From contig NZ_CP074572.1 of NCBI RefSeq assembly GCF_018394335.1, positions 1,054,001 through 1,118,000 on the forward strand: a stretch of 64,000 nucleotides of DNA. The letters run 5' to 3'. Under the pieces are notes generated by a model, which saw only the letters and a list, made by a program, of their open reading frames with translations, did no database searches and was not told where the DNA came from. Every line of letters begins with the position of its first letter. Within the stretch, counting starts at the first letter, position 1. Both the position numbers and the translations under genes were made by a program. Positions 40,210 through 50,207 of the stretch are shown one piece after another. Source of the stretch: Shewanella dokdonensis (lineage in GTDB: Bacteria; Pseudomonadota; Gammaproteobacteria; Enterobacterales; Shewanellaceae).

Positions 40210-41016
40210 TTATCGCTGTGCAACCGCGGATGGCGGGGTTATCTGCGCCGCTTCAAACCAGTTAAGTTGGGAAGCAAGCGCCGTCACCTGACCAATCACT
40301 ATCAGCGCCGGCATTTTCAGCTGTGGCTCGTTGACTAAGCTCCCCAGCTCGCTTAACGTCCCGTGAAAACACTGCTGCTGCGGGGTACTGGCACAGGATA
40401 CCAGCGCTACTGGCGTATCGGCTGCACGACCTGCGGCTAACAGACCATCTTGGATAATCGCAGCATTGAGGATCCCCATATAGACCACCAGCGTCATATC
40501 TGCCTGGCGGTACTGCTGCCAGTCAATAGGTGCGCCAGCGTTCTGACCATGGCCGGTGATAAACGTGACTGAACGCGCCATATCGCGATGTGTCAGAGGA
40601 AAGCCCGCATATGCCGCCGCACCGCTAGCGGCCGTAATCCCAGGAACCACTTCAAAAGCGATACCCGCAGCGGCTAATGCTTGCAACTCCTCGCCACCGC
40701 GGCCGAAAATAAACGGATCGCCCCCTTTCAGACGAACCACACATGCGCGGCTATAGGCTTTCGTCACCAGCAAACGATTGATCTGCTGTTGCGAAGCGCT
40801 ATGACTCCCCGCACGCTTACCTACCGCAATTTTTTCAGCCGATGCGGGGATCAAAGACAGGATCTGTTCGCTGACCAGGGCATCATAAAGCACCACATCC
40901 GCATTTTTCAGGAGCCGCCAGGCTTTGAGAGTCAACAGTTCTGGATCGCCAGGCCCTGCGCCCACCAGATAAACGGTGCCCTTTGCCTGAGTATCGGCCA
41001 GATGTAATAACGCCAT
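40210..41016 (-). CDS. cobA: uroporphyrinogen-III C-methyltransferase
   Basis: This enzyme adds two methyl groups from SAM to uroporphyrinogen III to make precorrin-2, on the way to sirohaem and cobalamin. From ATG at 41016 it is 268 residues. It has the tetrapyrrole methylase motifs VGAGPGDPELLTLKA and VRLKGGDPFIFGRGGEE, and PGITAASGAAAYAGFPLTHR. It is a stand-alone SUMT, not a CysG fusion, so oxidase and chelatase steps must be encoded elsewhere. It lies about 3 kb from cysJIH, whose product CysI needs sirohaem. Confidence 0.93.
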   Translation of the reverse strand: MALLHLADTQAKGTVYLVGAGPGDPELLTLKAWRLLKNADVVLYDALVSEQILSLIPASAEKIAVGKRAGSHSASQQQINRLLVTKAYSRACVVRLKGGDPFIFGRGGEELQALAAAGIAFEVVPGITAASGAAAYAGFPLTHRDMARSVTFITGHGQNAGAPIDWQQYRQADMTLVVYMGILNAAIIQDGLLAAGRAADTPVALVSCASTPQQQCFHGTLSELGSLVNEPQLKMPALIVIGQVTALASQLNWFEAAQITPPSAVAQR

Positions 41017-41267
41017 ATCTATCACCCTACGTGTAATTAAGGGCAATATAGCGGCTGTAATATTCTTTCTTAAATATATAATTATTAGTTTTTATATCTA
41101 ATTGTTATTTAAAGCATCGACTATCGAGGATGACGCAAAGCAGATTGGCAACATTTGTGCCGAGTGCAACCCGCATCTGATGTCAAGCGACTGTTAAACC
41201 AATTATTTTCAATGCTACACTGCTGACGCGCAGTTAACTTTGATAGATTTCAAGGAGACAAGGACGC

Positions 41268-42182
41268 ATGCATTTTCGATATTTCGTCGCATCATTTCTG
41301 GGACTCAGCAGCGCACTGTGCAGCTATCAATCGCTTGCTGCCGATACTGACGAAAACCACAGCTCGTTAGTCGAGCAACGCGTGGATCAGGAGTTAAAAG
41401 CCTCTGACAACCCGTTTGTTATCATGCCGCATAAGGTGAACTATTTTCTGCCCGTCACTTATAGTTCATCGCCTAACCGCAAACCTTTTGCTGAAGAGAT
41501 GGAACAGCAGGGTTATAGCCTGGATCATGCAGAAGCAAAATTTCAGATCAGTTTTAAGTTCCCACTGGCCTATAACGTTTTTGGTGACAATGGTCATCTG
41601 TTTTTTGCGTATACCAACCAGTCCTGGTGGCAGGTATACAATAAGGACAGCTCATCACCTTTCAGAGAAACCAATCATGAACCAGAGCTGTTCATGTTGT
41701 TTAACAATGATTGGAAAATAGGCGACTTTACCAACTCCTTTTGGGGATTCGGTGTGGTTCATCAATCAAACGGGCGCTCGGGGCTGTTATCACGCAGCTG
41801 GAACCGCATATACGGCAGCATGGTGTTTGATGAAGGGCCAATGGCACTGTCACTGAAAGTCTGGTGGCGCATTCCCGAAAGTGACAAGCAATATGTAGGC
41901 GACCCCCACGGCGATGACAATCCAGATATTAATGATTATCTGGGTAATTTTGAGTTAACCGGGCTATATGGCCCTGGGAAACACAGATTCAGCGTGATGT
42001 TACGCAATAACCTCAAAACCAGTAACAACCGAGGTGCGGTGCAACTGACCTGGAGTTACCCAATATTGGGAAATCTGCGGATCTACGCCCAATACTTCAA
42101 TGGCTATGGTGAGAGCCTGATTGACTATAACGCCCACACCGAACGCATTGGCATAGGTGTCGCGCTTAATGATCTGTTGTAA
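41268..42182 (+). CDS. pldA: outer-membrane phospholipase A
   Basis: PldA is a 12-stranded barrel lipase that hydrolyses phospholipids mislocalised to the outer leaflet of the outer membrane. The 304-residue precursor has a signal peptide ending near SLAA-DTD. The catalytic triad is H165, S167 and N179 in VVHQSNGRSGLLSRSWNR, with the same spacing as His142, Ser144 and Asn156 of the mature E. coli enzyme. AAGGAGACAAGG precedes the ATG. The S41-like gene starts 17 bases after the stop, suggesting a two-gene operon. Confidence 0.94.
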   Translation: MHFRYFVASFLGLSSALCSYQSLAADTDENHSSLVEQRVDQELKASDNPFVIMPHKVNYFLPVTYSSSPNRKPFAEEMEQQGYSLDHAEAKFQISFKFPLAYNVFGDNGHLFFAYTNQSWWQVYNKDSSSPFRETNHEPELFMLFNNDWKIGDFTNSFWGFGVVHQSNGRSGLLSRSWNRIYGSMVFDEGPMALSLKVWWRIPESDKQYVGDPHGDDNPDINDYLGNFELTGLYGPGKHRFSVMLRNNLKTSNNRGAVQLTWSYPILGNLRIYAQYFNGYGESLIDYNAHTERIGIGVALNDLL

Positions 42183-42199
42183 GAGGTAGCAAGGCTGCA

Positions 42200-43600
42200 A
42201 TGGCGATGAGGTCTGGCTTCAGAGAGATTGTCTATCTGTTTCTGTTAGTTCTGCTGATTAGCAGCCTGCAACTATTACGTTTTGTGTTGCAAAAACCGCT
42301 GCCGCAGGGAGTATTGACCCATGCGCAGATGGTATTAGATCTGCAAGTATTGCAGCAGCAACTAAATGATTATTCAGCTTTTGTCGTGTTAGAGCCCGAC
42401 AGACTCAAGTTGTTATCACAACGCATTAAACAAGTCAGCGCGCGCTATCCACAGAGCATTCCCCTTAACCGTTTTAATACTGAAGTACGTAAACTGGTGT
42501 GCCTGCTGGATGATCCTGGCGCCAGCATTTCAGCATGGCCGATGGCCACAGCATTACTTCCGTTATCACTGCAACAGATGCAACAACAGTGGTTGGCGCT
42601 GGATAATGACGGAAAACCATTGGATTTATCGCGCCCGTTTCTGAGCCACATCGATGGATTACCCATACGGCTGTGGCTACAGGCCGCCAGCAGTATGGCA
42701 GTGCCCAGGCAACCGCTAGCCCCGCTGCTACAGCAATTACAGGTTCTGCGACAGGAACTGGGGCTGCGCGACAAAACTACCGTTACGTTAACGCTTACTG
42801 GGGATAATATTGATGCTGTGAATGTTGAACTCCCTGTCAGAAACAACCTCACAGGCAAACGTCCGCCAGCCATCAGCCAGTGGCAATGGTTAGATACAGC
42901 AACTGAATTATTCCGTTTTGGCGATCTGAACCGACTGGAAAGTGATCGGCAACTACAGCGGGATTTCCAAAAGGCACTACAGGCGAAAACGCTGATCCTA
43001 GATATGCGGCAAAGCAGTGGTTTCAGTCCCATGTTACTGCAACTTCTTGCGAAAGGACGGCAATATCCGGCAACGCAACCCATGGGCTATGCCCGTTATC
43101 GTCGCTCATCGCAACTGCGTAGTGATTTTTTGAGCCCGTTAGGCTTTGTGCCACTGAATCATTTCCAGCTATTTCCGCCCATCAGCGCCATCTTGAACAG
43201 CCAACAGCAGCCGGAACTCAGCCAGTGGTATGCGCGCCCGCCAATAATTGCTCCGAAAGATGTCGCCCCGGCCACCACCCAACAACTGGTGTTGCTAGTC
43301 GGTGCGGGATGTCGCAACGAATGCGAATGGTTGGCCTACTACGCCAAAGGCTGGCGTAAAACACTGCTGATTGGTGAGCACACTTCAGGTGATATGGGGC
43401 GTAAACATGAATTCAGACTGCCAGCCAGTGAAATGACGGTGAGTATCAGTGCCTCACTGATGTACGATCAATACGGTAATCTGCTATCTGGTCAAGGCAC
43501 CGCACCCGATCTGCAACTCGCATTGCCACAGACACTGCCATGGCCGAAGTTATTACAGGCACTGAGGCAACATTTTACAACAACGGCCAAGGTAGAATAA
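42200..43600 (+). CDS. S41 protease-like membrane-anchored protein, active site apparently lost
   Basis: This 466-residue protein has one N-terminal membrane anchor (about residues 10-30) and an S41 C-terminal-processing-protease fold: LILDMRQSSG at 265-274, a nucleophile-loop equivalent VGAGCRNECEW at 367-377, GEHTSGDMG at 392-400 and GQGTAPD at 431-437. In active S41 enzymes the loop reads S-A-x-E with a Ser nucleophile. Here the Ser position appears to be N373 and the usual Lys is Asp. No PDZ domain is clear. It probably binds peptides or cell-envelope proteins without cleaving. It follows pldA by 17 bases. Confidence 0.65.
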   Translation: MAMRSGFREIVYLFLLVLLISSLQLLRFVLQKPLPQGVLTHAQMVLDLQVLQQQLNDYSAFVVLEPDRLKLLSQRIKQVSARYPQSIPLNRFNTEVRKLVCLLDDPGASISAWPMATALLPLSLQQMQQQWLALDNDGKPLDLSRPFLSHIDGLPIRLWLQAASSMAVPRQPLAPLLQQLQVLRQELGLRDKTTVTLTLTGDNIDAVNVELPVRNNLTGKRPPAISQWQWLDTATELFRFGDLNRLESDRQLQRDFQKALQAKTLILDMRQSSGFSPMLLQLLAKGRQYPATQPMGYARYRRSSQLRSDFLSPLGFVPLNHFQLFPPISAILNSQQQPELSQWYARPPIIAPKDVAPATTQQLVLLVGAGCRNECEWLAYYAKGWRKTLLIGEHTSGDMGRKHEFRLPASEMTVSISASLMYDQYGNLLSGQGTAPDLQLALPQTLPWPKLLQALRQHFTTTAKVE

Positions 43601-43607
43601 TGAGGGC

Positions 43608-43642
43608 GTCCCGGATTGCCTGCATACCAAGCAATCCGGGAC
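43608..43642 (+). terminator. Perfect 12-bp hairpin after the S41-like gene
   Basis: GTCCCGGATTGC (43608-43619) and its exact complement (43631-43642) flank an 11-base loop, 8 bases after the stop. No T tract follows. Confidence 0.55.
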
Positions 43643-43960
43643 AGAAAACGCTCTGATCCCCGCGCCAGCAAGTCAATCAAAGCCGCAGTAGCCCGGAGCA
43701 ATAACCTAGGCAGTTATCACTACCAAGACGGGCATACCGCCAGTGACTTCCTACGACTCTGCCTGCCAAAGGCTGATGCCTAAACAGCAGCATCGGATAC
43801 AGAATGGCATGCCACATTTTCCCGATGGGAAGCGTTAAGTATAACCCAGAAACAATAGTTGCGAATGCGTCGGTACCTGTGACCCAGTTGCTTCAGCCGC
43901 TGGCTAAGGTCATACCAACTCGGCGATTAAAGCACGGGTTAGTGACACGCCGATGACAAG
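43643..43960. other. Intergenic region, no gene supported
   Basis: About 320 bases lie between the S41-like gene and the convergent cysH. The minus strand is free of stops from 43677 to 43892 but has no plausible start or ribosome site. I do not call it a gene. Confidence 0.4.
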
Positions 43961-44719
43961 TTAAATCTCAAAATGCAGGCCACATTCCCGTTTAAGGCCA
44001 TTGAAACGGGTTTCTTCTTCGCTCATTCCGGGCTGTAGTGGTTGGCTAGAATGGGTATCTCCCACTGACACGTAATTTTGGTACCACAAGGGGTGGTACG
44101 GCAGTTCGTACTGTTGCAGGTAATAGTGCACATCGCGATTGCTCCATTCAATGATTGGCAACAGCTTGTAGTGACTGCCATGAATCGCCAGCAGCGGCAG
44201 CGCTTCTCGGGTAGATGCCTGGCTATGCCGCAACCCCGCAAACCAAGTGCCCACCTGCAACTCTGCCAATGCCCGTTTCATCGGCTCGACTTTATTCATG
44301 CGATTATAAAACTCAAGCCCCTCTAGCCCTTTTTCCCACAGTTTACCAAAGCGCGCCTCTTGCCAGGCGGGGGTCAATTCAGCGCGATACACCTTAAGAT
44401 TTAAGTGCAGTCGGTCAGTCAGCTCATCAATAAACTGATAGGTTTCTGGAAACAGATAACCGGTGTCGGTGAGGATCACTGGCACATCAGCACTGATGCT
44501 ACTGACCAGATGCAACATGACCGCAGCCTGGATGCCAAAACTTGAGGAAAGCGCATGATTTCCAGGCAAATAGTCTAACGCCCACTGAACACGCTGCACG
44601 GGCGTTAATTGTCCAAGAAAAAGATTGATAGCCGCCAGTTGCCGCTGCTGCTCAGTTTCATCCGCTCGCAATAACGCAGTTAGCTGCACCGCTGTTACCG
44701 GTGAATTAACCTCAGTCAT
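43961..44719 (-). CDS. cysH: phosphoadenylyl-sulfate reductase (PAPS reductase)
   Basis: CysH reduces PAPS to sulfite with thioredoxin as donor. From ATG at 44719 it is 252 residues. It has the nucleotide-binding [14 protein letters not shown], the [16 protein letters not shown] loop and the catalytic C246 in [10 protein letters not shown]. The paired cysteines of an iron-sulfur APS reductase are absent, which supports PAPS specificity. The start overlaps the end of cysI by 8 bases, so translation is coupled in the cysJIH operon. Confidence 0.95.
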   Translation of the reverse strand: MTEVNSPVTAVQLTALLRADETEQQRQLAAINLFLGQLTPVQRVQWALDYLPGNHALSSSFGIQAAVMLHLVSSISADVPVILTDTGYLFPETYQFIDELTDRLHLNLKVYRAELTPAWQEARFGKLWEKGLEGLEFYNRMNKVEPMKRALAELQVGTWFAGLRHSQASTREALPLLAIHGSHYKLLPIIEWSNRDVHYYLQQYELPYHPLWYQNYVSVGDTHSSQPLQPGMSEEETRFNGLKRECGLHFEI

Positions 44720-46406
44720 GGAAATCCCTAGCCGCATCCAATACGGCCTTAATTACCCCGGCACGCACCACAAAATCGCCAAAGTGTTCGCCAGCATTGC
44801 GTTCAACGGCATAACGTGCAAATAACTCATCGAGGTGACTTAATATTTCCGCTTCCTGAATATTTTCCCGATACATTTTATTGAGCCGGGTGCCCTCGAA
44901 ACTTGCGCCCAAATACAGGTTATAGCGGCCTGGCGCTTTGCCTACCAAGCCAATTTCTGCGGCAAATGGGCGAGCACAACCATTAGGACAACCTGTCATA
45001 CGCACAACAATCGGCTGCTCGGCAATCCCATGTTTCTGTTGCAGTGCCTCAATTTTATCCATGAATTCCGGGAAATAACGTTCTGCTTCCGCCATCGCTA
45101 GCGGACAGGTTGGCAACGCCACGCAGGCGATGGAATGCCCACGACTGGCACTGATCACTTCTCCCAGTAAACCGTGTTGACGGGCGAGGTCTTCAATCTG
45201 TTGTTTGGCAGCATCGGCCACCCCAGCGATGATAATGTTCTGGTTGGCGGTCATGCGAAAATCCCCTTGATGGATTTTGGCAATCTCGCGCAAACCGGTT
45301 TGCAGTATTTTTCCGGGGAGATCCTTGATGCGGCCGCCTTCGATAAACAGTGTCAGATGCCATTGGTTATCGACACCTTTGGCCCAGCCATAACGATCGC
45401 CGCGATCGCCGATAACCACTTCACGCTTGGGCTGAAACTTAACTCCCGCACGGTTTTCGACTTCCGCTTTAAATGCCGCCAAACCGCGATCGACTATGGT
45501 GTATTTCAGGCGTGCGCGTTTACGGTTACTGCGATTGCCCCAGTCCCGTTGTAAAGTCATTACTGCTTCCGCAAACTTAATGGTGTCTTCAGCGCGGATA
45601 AAACCAAAATCATCGGCCAATCGTGGGAAGGTTTCCACCTCACCATGGGTCGACCCCATGCCGCCACCAGCAACTAAGTTAAACCCCACCAGCTCCTCGT
45701 TTTCGGCAATCGCAATCAGGCCAAAGTCATTGGTATAGACATCCACATCGTTATCCGGTGGCACGGCCACTGCCATTTTGAATTTACGTGGCAGATAGGT
45801 GTCACCATAAAGCGGTTCTGCTTCGGTTTCGGTACTCAGCAGTTTTTCGTCATCCAACCAGATCTCAGCATAGGCCTTGGTGTGCGGCAACATATGGTCC
45901 GACAGCTTTTTAGCCCAGTAATAAGCCTGCTGATGCAGTTTGGATTGCACCGGATTAGGATTACACATCACGTTACGGTTAACATCACCGCAGGCGGCAA
46001 TGGAATCCAGCGCTTTACGATCCAGCCCTTGAATAATGGTTTTCAAATTGCGCTTGGGAATACCGTGATACTGAAAGGTCTGGCGTGTCGTCAAACGAAT
46101 GCTATTGGAGGTAGTCAGCTCGGATGCAATACGGTCGACCTCCAACCATTGTTCTGGTGTGCACACGCCACCGGGAACGCGGGCCCGCAACATAAAGCTG
46201 TAAAGTGGCTCCAGTTTCTGCTCTTTACGCTCATTACGCAGATCGCGGTCATCCTGCTGGTAGAAACCGTGGAATTTGATCAGTTGCTGATCGTCTTCGC
46301 TGAAAGCGCCGGTAACATCAGTCGCTAATCCCTGCTTAATGGTGCCGCGCAGATGCTGACTGTGACTTTTAATACGCTCATTGGCTGATAATTTTGGCTC
46401 GCTCAT
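44712..46406 (-). CDS. cysI: sulfite reductase (NADPH) hemoprotein beta-component
   Basis: CysI carries sirohaem and a 4Fe-4S cluster and reduces sulfite to sulfide by six electrons. The 564-residue protein has two nitrite/sulfite-reductase repeats. The cluster and sirohaem cysteines lie in IACVALPTC and [20 protein letters not shown] is a typical substrate-binding segment. It is the middle gene of cysJ-cysI-cysH. Its sirohaem depends on cobA, which is also in this window. Confidence 0.97.
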   Translation of the reverse strand: MSEPKLSANERIKSHSQHLRGTIKQGLATDVTGAFSEDDQQLIKFHGFYQQDDRDLRNERKEQKLEPLYSFMLRARVPGGVCTPEQWLEVDRIASELTTSNSIRLTTRQTFQYHGIPKRNLKTIIQGLDRKALDSIAACGDVNRNVMCNPNPVQSKLHQQAYYWAKKLSDHMLPHTKAYAEIWLDDEKLLSTETEAEPLYGDTYLPRKFKMAVAVPPDNDVDVYTNDFGLIAIAENEELVGFNLVAGGGMGSTHGEVETFPRLADDFGFIRAEDTIKFAEAVMTLQRDWGNRSNRKRARLKYTIVDRGLAAFKAEVENRAGVKFQPKREVVIGDRGDRYGWAKGVDNQWHLTLFIEGGRIKDLPGKILQTGLREIAKIHQGDFRMTANQNIIIAGVADAAKQQIEDLARQHGLLGEVISASRGHSIACVALPTCPLAMAEAERYFPEFMDKIEALQQKHGIAEQPIVVRMTGCPNGCARPFAAEIGLVGKAPGRYNLYLGASFEGTRLNKMYRENIQEAEILSHLDELFARYAVERNAGEHFGDFVVRAGVIKAVLDAARDFHD

Positions 46407-46460
46407 AACTCACTCTCTTTGATGTCAGCCGGCCCAATAGCACAGCGCTGACCATAGCAC

Positions 46461-48251
46461 TCAGTAAACGTCTTTTTGGAAACGCCCCTGCAACCGCAGA
46501 TTTTCCAGATATTCTGTGGCTGCTTCGACGGCCAAACCGCCGTGTGTCACCACCACATCCAATAATGCCTGCTGCACATCCTTTGCCATGCGCTCGGCAT
46601 CACCACACAGATACAGGTGAGCCCCGCGTTGCAGCCACTGCCACACTGCTTCACCTTGTTCACGGATCCGTTGTTGCACATAAATTTTCTGTTGCTGGTC
46701 GCGGGAAAAAGCCAAAGAAAGTCGGCTTAGCTGGCCATTCTTGAGGTACTGTTGCCACTCGGTCTGATAGAGGAAATCCTGCTCAAAGTGAGGATTGCCA
46801 AAGAATAGCCAGCTGTCGGCGGTTATCCCTTGGGCTGCCCGTTCCTGCATAAAGGCGCGGAACGGCGCCACACCAGTACCGGGGCCAATCATGATCACAG
46901 GTGTCTCAGGTGCTGCCGGCAAACGGAAGTGTTTGTTAGCTTCCACATAGACCCGCAGTTTCTGCCCTTCTTGGGCGCGTGCCAGAAAACCAGAAGCGGC
47001 GCCATAACGCGGAATGCCATCCCGTAGCTCTGCAACTAACCCGACGGTCAGATGCACTTCAGTGTCGACTTCACTCTGGCTGGAAGCGATGGAATACAGG
47101 CGCGGGGTGATCGGCCGCAGCACATCGATAAGATGCTGAGCGTCAACCTGAGTGATGGGATACAAGCGTTGCAGATCAGCTAACTGATGCTTTTTGATAA
47201 ATCCCCGGGTTTGCTCGCGATCAGCAGCAATAGCTTGCAATTCTTCGCTTGCGCTGTGTTCGGCCCAGAATTGCACCAGTCCTGGATACAACTGTGTCAG
47301 CTCTTTCACCTCGGTCAGTGCCTGACGCAGGTTATATTCTTGCTGCTGGATGACAACTGTGGTTTCCCCATCAAGCTGGAGGCTTGAGAGCAGTTCCTCA
47401 ACTAATGCCGCATAGTTGCTGAAATACACCCCAAGGGCATCGCCAGGTTGATACTGAATGCCCGATTCGCCCAAATCGATTTCGATGTGTCTGGTATCTT
47501 TTATCGAGTCACGCCCAGTGATTTTTTGGCTGAGCAGGATCTCCGCTTCGTATGGTTGCTGTTTGCTAAAGACGGTGACGGCACTTGCCTGTTTGGCACT
47601 ATCAATGGCCACCACTTGCGCTGATGATTGTAAGTGAGGCTGCACCGCATCAAGCAACTGCTGCTGCCATTGTTCAGCGGCTTGTTGATAATCCACATCG
47701 CAATCAACGCGCGCTAATAACGACTGAGCCCCCAAAGCCGCTAGACGTTCATCAAAATCTTTACCTGTCTGGCAGAAAAATTCATAGGACGAATCGCCAA
47801 GTGCCAGCACGGCGTAATGCAGCTGTTCGAGTTTTGGTGCTCGCTTTGATGCCAAAAACTTGTGTAATTCAATGGCATCGTCAGGAGCCTCACCTTCACC
47901 TTGAGTGCTGACAATCACCACCAATAACTGCTCTTGCTTGAGGGAACGCGCGTTATAGTCTCCCATAGCACTGAGGTTTACCGCATAACCTTGCGCGCTC
48001 GCCTGCGCTGCCAATTGGCTGGCAATCCCGCGGCCATTGCCTGTCTGACTGCCGTACAGAATGGTTAAGGTATTACCAGGCTGCGTTTGCGCAGATGCAG
48101 ATATAGGTGAAGCAGCGCCAGCGCTGGCAGCGAGATAACCACTGACCCACGCCTGCTGTAACGGTGTTAACTCGCTGGCAAATTGCTGTAGTTGAGCGAC
48201 CTGAGCAACCGACAAGGGTGATGCCAGTGGTGAGAGTTCTTTTAAAGACAT
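46461..48251 (-). CDS. cysJ: sulfite reductase (NADPH) flavoprotein alpha-component
   Basis: CysJ moves electrons from NADPH through FAD and FMN to CysI. The 596-residue protein has an N-terminal flavodoxin domain (ILYGSQTGNGRGIA at about residues 64-77, STQGEGEAPDD near 113), then the FAD-binding domain (RLYSIASSQ) and the NADPH domain (MIGPGTGVAPFRAFMQER, then LYLCGDAERMAKDV). It begins the leftward cysJIH operon and diverges from pntA, whose product supplies NADPH. Confidence 0.97.
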   Translation of the reverse strand: MSLKELSPLASPLSVAQVAQLQQFASELTPLQQAWVSGYLAASAGAASPISASAQTQPGNTLTILYGSQTGNGRGIASQLAAQASAQGYAVNLSAMGDYNARSLKQEQLLVVIVSTQGEGEAPDDAIELHKFLASKRAPKLEQLHYAVLALGDSSYEFFCQTGKDFDERLAALGAQSLLARVDCDVDYQQAAEQWQQQLLDAVQPHLQSSAQVVAIDSAKQASAVTVFSKQQPYEAEILLSQKITGRDSIKDTRHIEIDLGESGIQYQPGDALGVYFSNYAALVEELLSSLQLDGETTVVIQQQEYNLRQALTEVKELTQLYPGLVQFWAEHSASEELQAIAADREQTRGFIKKHQLADLQRLYPITQVDAQHLIDVLRPITPRLYSIASSQSEVDTEVHLTVGLVAELRDGIPRYGAASGFLARAQEGQKLRVYVEANKHFRLPAAPETPVIMIGPGTGVAPFRAFMQERAAQGITADSWLFFGNPHFEQDFLYQTEWQQYLKNGQLSRLSLAFSRDQQQKIYVQQRIREQGEAVWQWLQRGAHLYLCGDAERMAKDVQQALLDVVVTHGGLAVEAATEYLENLRLQGRFQKDVY

Positions 48252-48665
48252 GCAGCCAAACCTTAAGACAAACAGATAGTGGCAAGCTTATCTGTCACGG
48301 AGAAAGTCAAAAAAGAATAATATTTAATTTTTTATATTTTTTTGAATATGAGATTTACCGCAGTTAAGTTACAAAAATGTGCTCTAGTGCAAATTATTTG
48401 CGCCAGTCAGCCCAGAAAGTGTTAGCCAGAGCAATCTGCGCTTGTTTCCAGGCAAAGAGTTGCGACAATGCCCTAGCACTATTTGTGCAACAAAAGGAAG
48501 ACTGTCGGTTCTCAAAAAATGGAGTAGTCTAGTATTCAGGCGCTTCGGGCATTGCATTACCTTTTGCTGGTATGCGCATTGTCGGCACCGAACACACAGA
48601 TTTTTATCTGCTGCTAATGGAGCTCCGCGGGCAGGTGTTTATTTACCAATCATCAGGAATCAGTC
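48252..48665. other. Divergent control region of cysJIH and pntAB
   Basis: About 410 bases hold the promoters for both operons. The cys-proximal part is very AT-rich. A GCAAAT-T-ATTTGC palindrome lies at 48389-48401. I cannot identify a CysB site or a clear sigma-70 promoter by eye. Confidence 0.4.
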
Positions 48666-50195
48666 ATGCAAATTGGAATACCGAGAGAAATTCTCCCCGG
48701 TGAAACCCGGGTCGCCGCGACCCCGGCCACCGTAGAGCAATTGAAAAAACTCGGCTTCGAAGTCATCGTTGAAGCGGACGCGGGGGCGCTGTCCAGCTTT
48801 GCCGATGCAGCCTTTGAAGCTGCGGGTGCTGCTGTTGCAACAGACGTGTGGCAAGCGGATTTTATCTTCAAGGTCAATGCACCGACAGATGAAGAAATCG
48901 CCAAAATGAAAGATGGGGCTACACTGGTCAGCTTCATCTGGCCAGCACAGAACCCTGAATTGGTGGAAAAACTGTCCAAACGCAACATCAATGTGATGGC
49001 GATGGATATGGTTCCACGTATTTCTCGGGCCCAATCCATGGATGCCCTGTCTTCCATGGCCAATATCGGTGGTTACCGGGCGGTGGTCGAAGCCGCCCAT
49101 GAATTTGGCCGTTTCTTTACCGGTCAAATCACCGCTGCGGGCAAAGTGCCGCCAGCAAAAGTGCTGGTTATCGGTGCCGGGGTTGCGGGTCTGGCCGCCA
49201 TCGGCGCAGCCGGTTCGTTAGGCGCAATCGTCCGAGCTTTTGATACCCGTTTGGAAGTGGCAGAACAGATTGAGTCGATGGGCGGTGAATTCCTCAAACT
49301 GGATTTCGGCGGTGAAGATGGCGCCTCTTCTGACGGTTATGCCAAAGTGATGAGCGAAGAGTTCATTAAGGCTGAAATGGAACTGTTTGCCAAGCAAGCC
49401 AAAGAAGTCGATATCATCATTACCACAGCGCTGATCCCTGGCCGCCCGGCGCCTCGACTGATCACCAAGGACATGGTCGACACCATGAAACCGGGTTCTA
49501 TCATTGTCGATATGGCCGCAGCCACAGGTGGTAACTGTGAATACACTCAACCTGGGGAATTGTTCGTCACCGCTAATGGGGTAAAAGTTATCGGTTATAC
49601 CGATCTTCCTGGCCGCTTACCGGCGCAGTCTTCACAGCTTTATGGCACCAACTTGGTGAACCTGATGAAGCTGATGTGCAAAGAAAAAGATGGCAATGCG
49701 GTTATCGATTTTGACGATACCGTGATGCGTAACATGACAGTGGTCAAGGCTGGGGAAGTCACCTTCCCACCGCCAAAAATTTCAGTCTCTGCGGCACCAC
49801 AAAAACAACCTGCGAAAGCGGTTGCCAAAGAAGCTGCCGAGCCTAAAGCGCCATCAAAACTGAAATATATCTTGGGTGCCGTGGGTGCCATCGCCTTTGG
49901 TGCGGTAGCGTCAGTCGCTCCGCCAGAGTTTTTATCGCACTTCACTGTGTTCCTGCTGTCCTGCATCGTTGGTTACTACGTGGTGTGGAACGTAACCCAC
50001 TCACTGCATACACCACTGATGTCGGTCACCAATGCTATCTCAGGCATTATCGTGGTAGGGGCATTGCTGCAAATTGGTCAAGGTTCAGCGCTAGTCACTG
50101 GCTTAGCCTTTTTTGCGGTGCTGATCGCCAGTATTAACATCTTTGGTGGCTTTACGGTCACCCAGCGCATGCTGAAGATGTTCCGTAAAGGTTAA
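48666..50195 (+). CDS. pntA: NAD(P) transhydrogenase subunit alpha
   Basis: PntA is the NAD-binding subunit of the proton-pumping transhydrogenase, which makes NADPH from NADH. At 509 residues it matches E. coli. The N terminus [20 protein letters not shown] is typical of the alanine dehydrogenase-like domain, followed by the nucleotide loop [20 protein letters not shown] and, after a linker, four membrane helices at the C terminus. CAGGAA precedes the ATG. pntB follows after 12 bases. Confidence 0.97.
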   Translation: MQIGIPREILPGETRVAATPATVEQLKKLGFEVIVEADAGALSSFADAAFEAAGAAVATDVWQADFIFKVNAPTDEEIAKMKDGATLVSFIWPAQNPELVEKLSKRNINVMAMDMVPRISRAQSMDALSSMANIGGYRAVVEAAHEFGRFFTGQITAAGKVPPAKVLVIGAGVAGLAAIGAAGSLGAIVRAFDTRLEVAEQIESMGGEFLKLDFGGEDGASSDGYAKVMSEEFIKAEMELFAKQAKEVDIIITTALIPGRPAPRLITKDMVDTMKPGSIIVDMAAATGGNCEYTQPGELFVTANGVKVIGYTDLPGRLPAQSSQLYGTNLVNLMKLMCKEKDGNAVIDFDDTVMRNMTVVKAGEVTFPPPKISVSAAPQKQPAKAVAKEAAEPKAPSKLKYILGAVGAIAFGAVASVAPPEFLSHFTVFLLSCIVGYYVVWNVTHSLHTPLMSVTNAISGIIVVGALLQIGQGSALVTGLAFFAVLIASINIFGGFTVTQRMLKMFRKG

Positions 50196-50207
50196 GGGGA
50201 AGATATC

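Noticed and set aside
42445..43083. 212-codon frame antisense to the S41-like gene
   Set aside because: It is fully antisense to a conserved coding gene, its composition is Ser/Arg/Cys-rich, and it has no ribosome site.
43677..43892. Stop-free stretch on the minus strand between the S41-like gene and cysH
   Set aside because: It has no suitable start or ribosome site and no recognisable protein, and a stretch of 216 bases can be open by chance.
48653..49127. Two long minus-strand frames over pntA
   Set aside because: Both are antisense shadows of pntA with no family resemblance.
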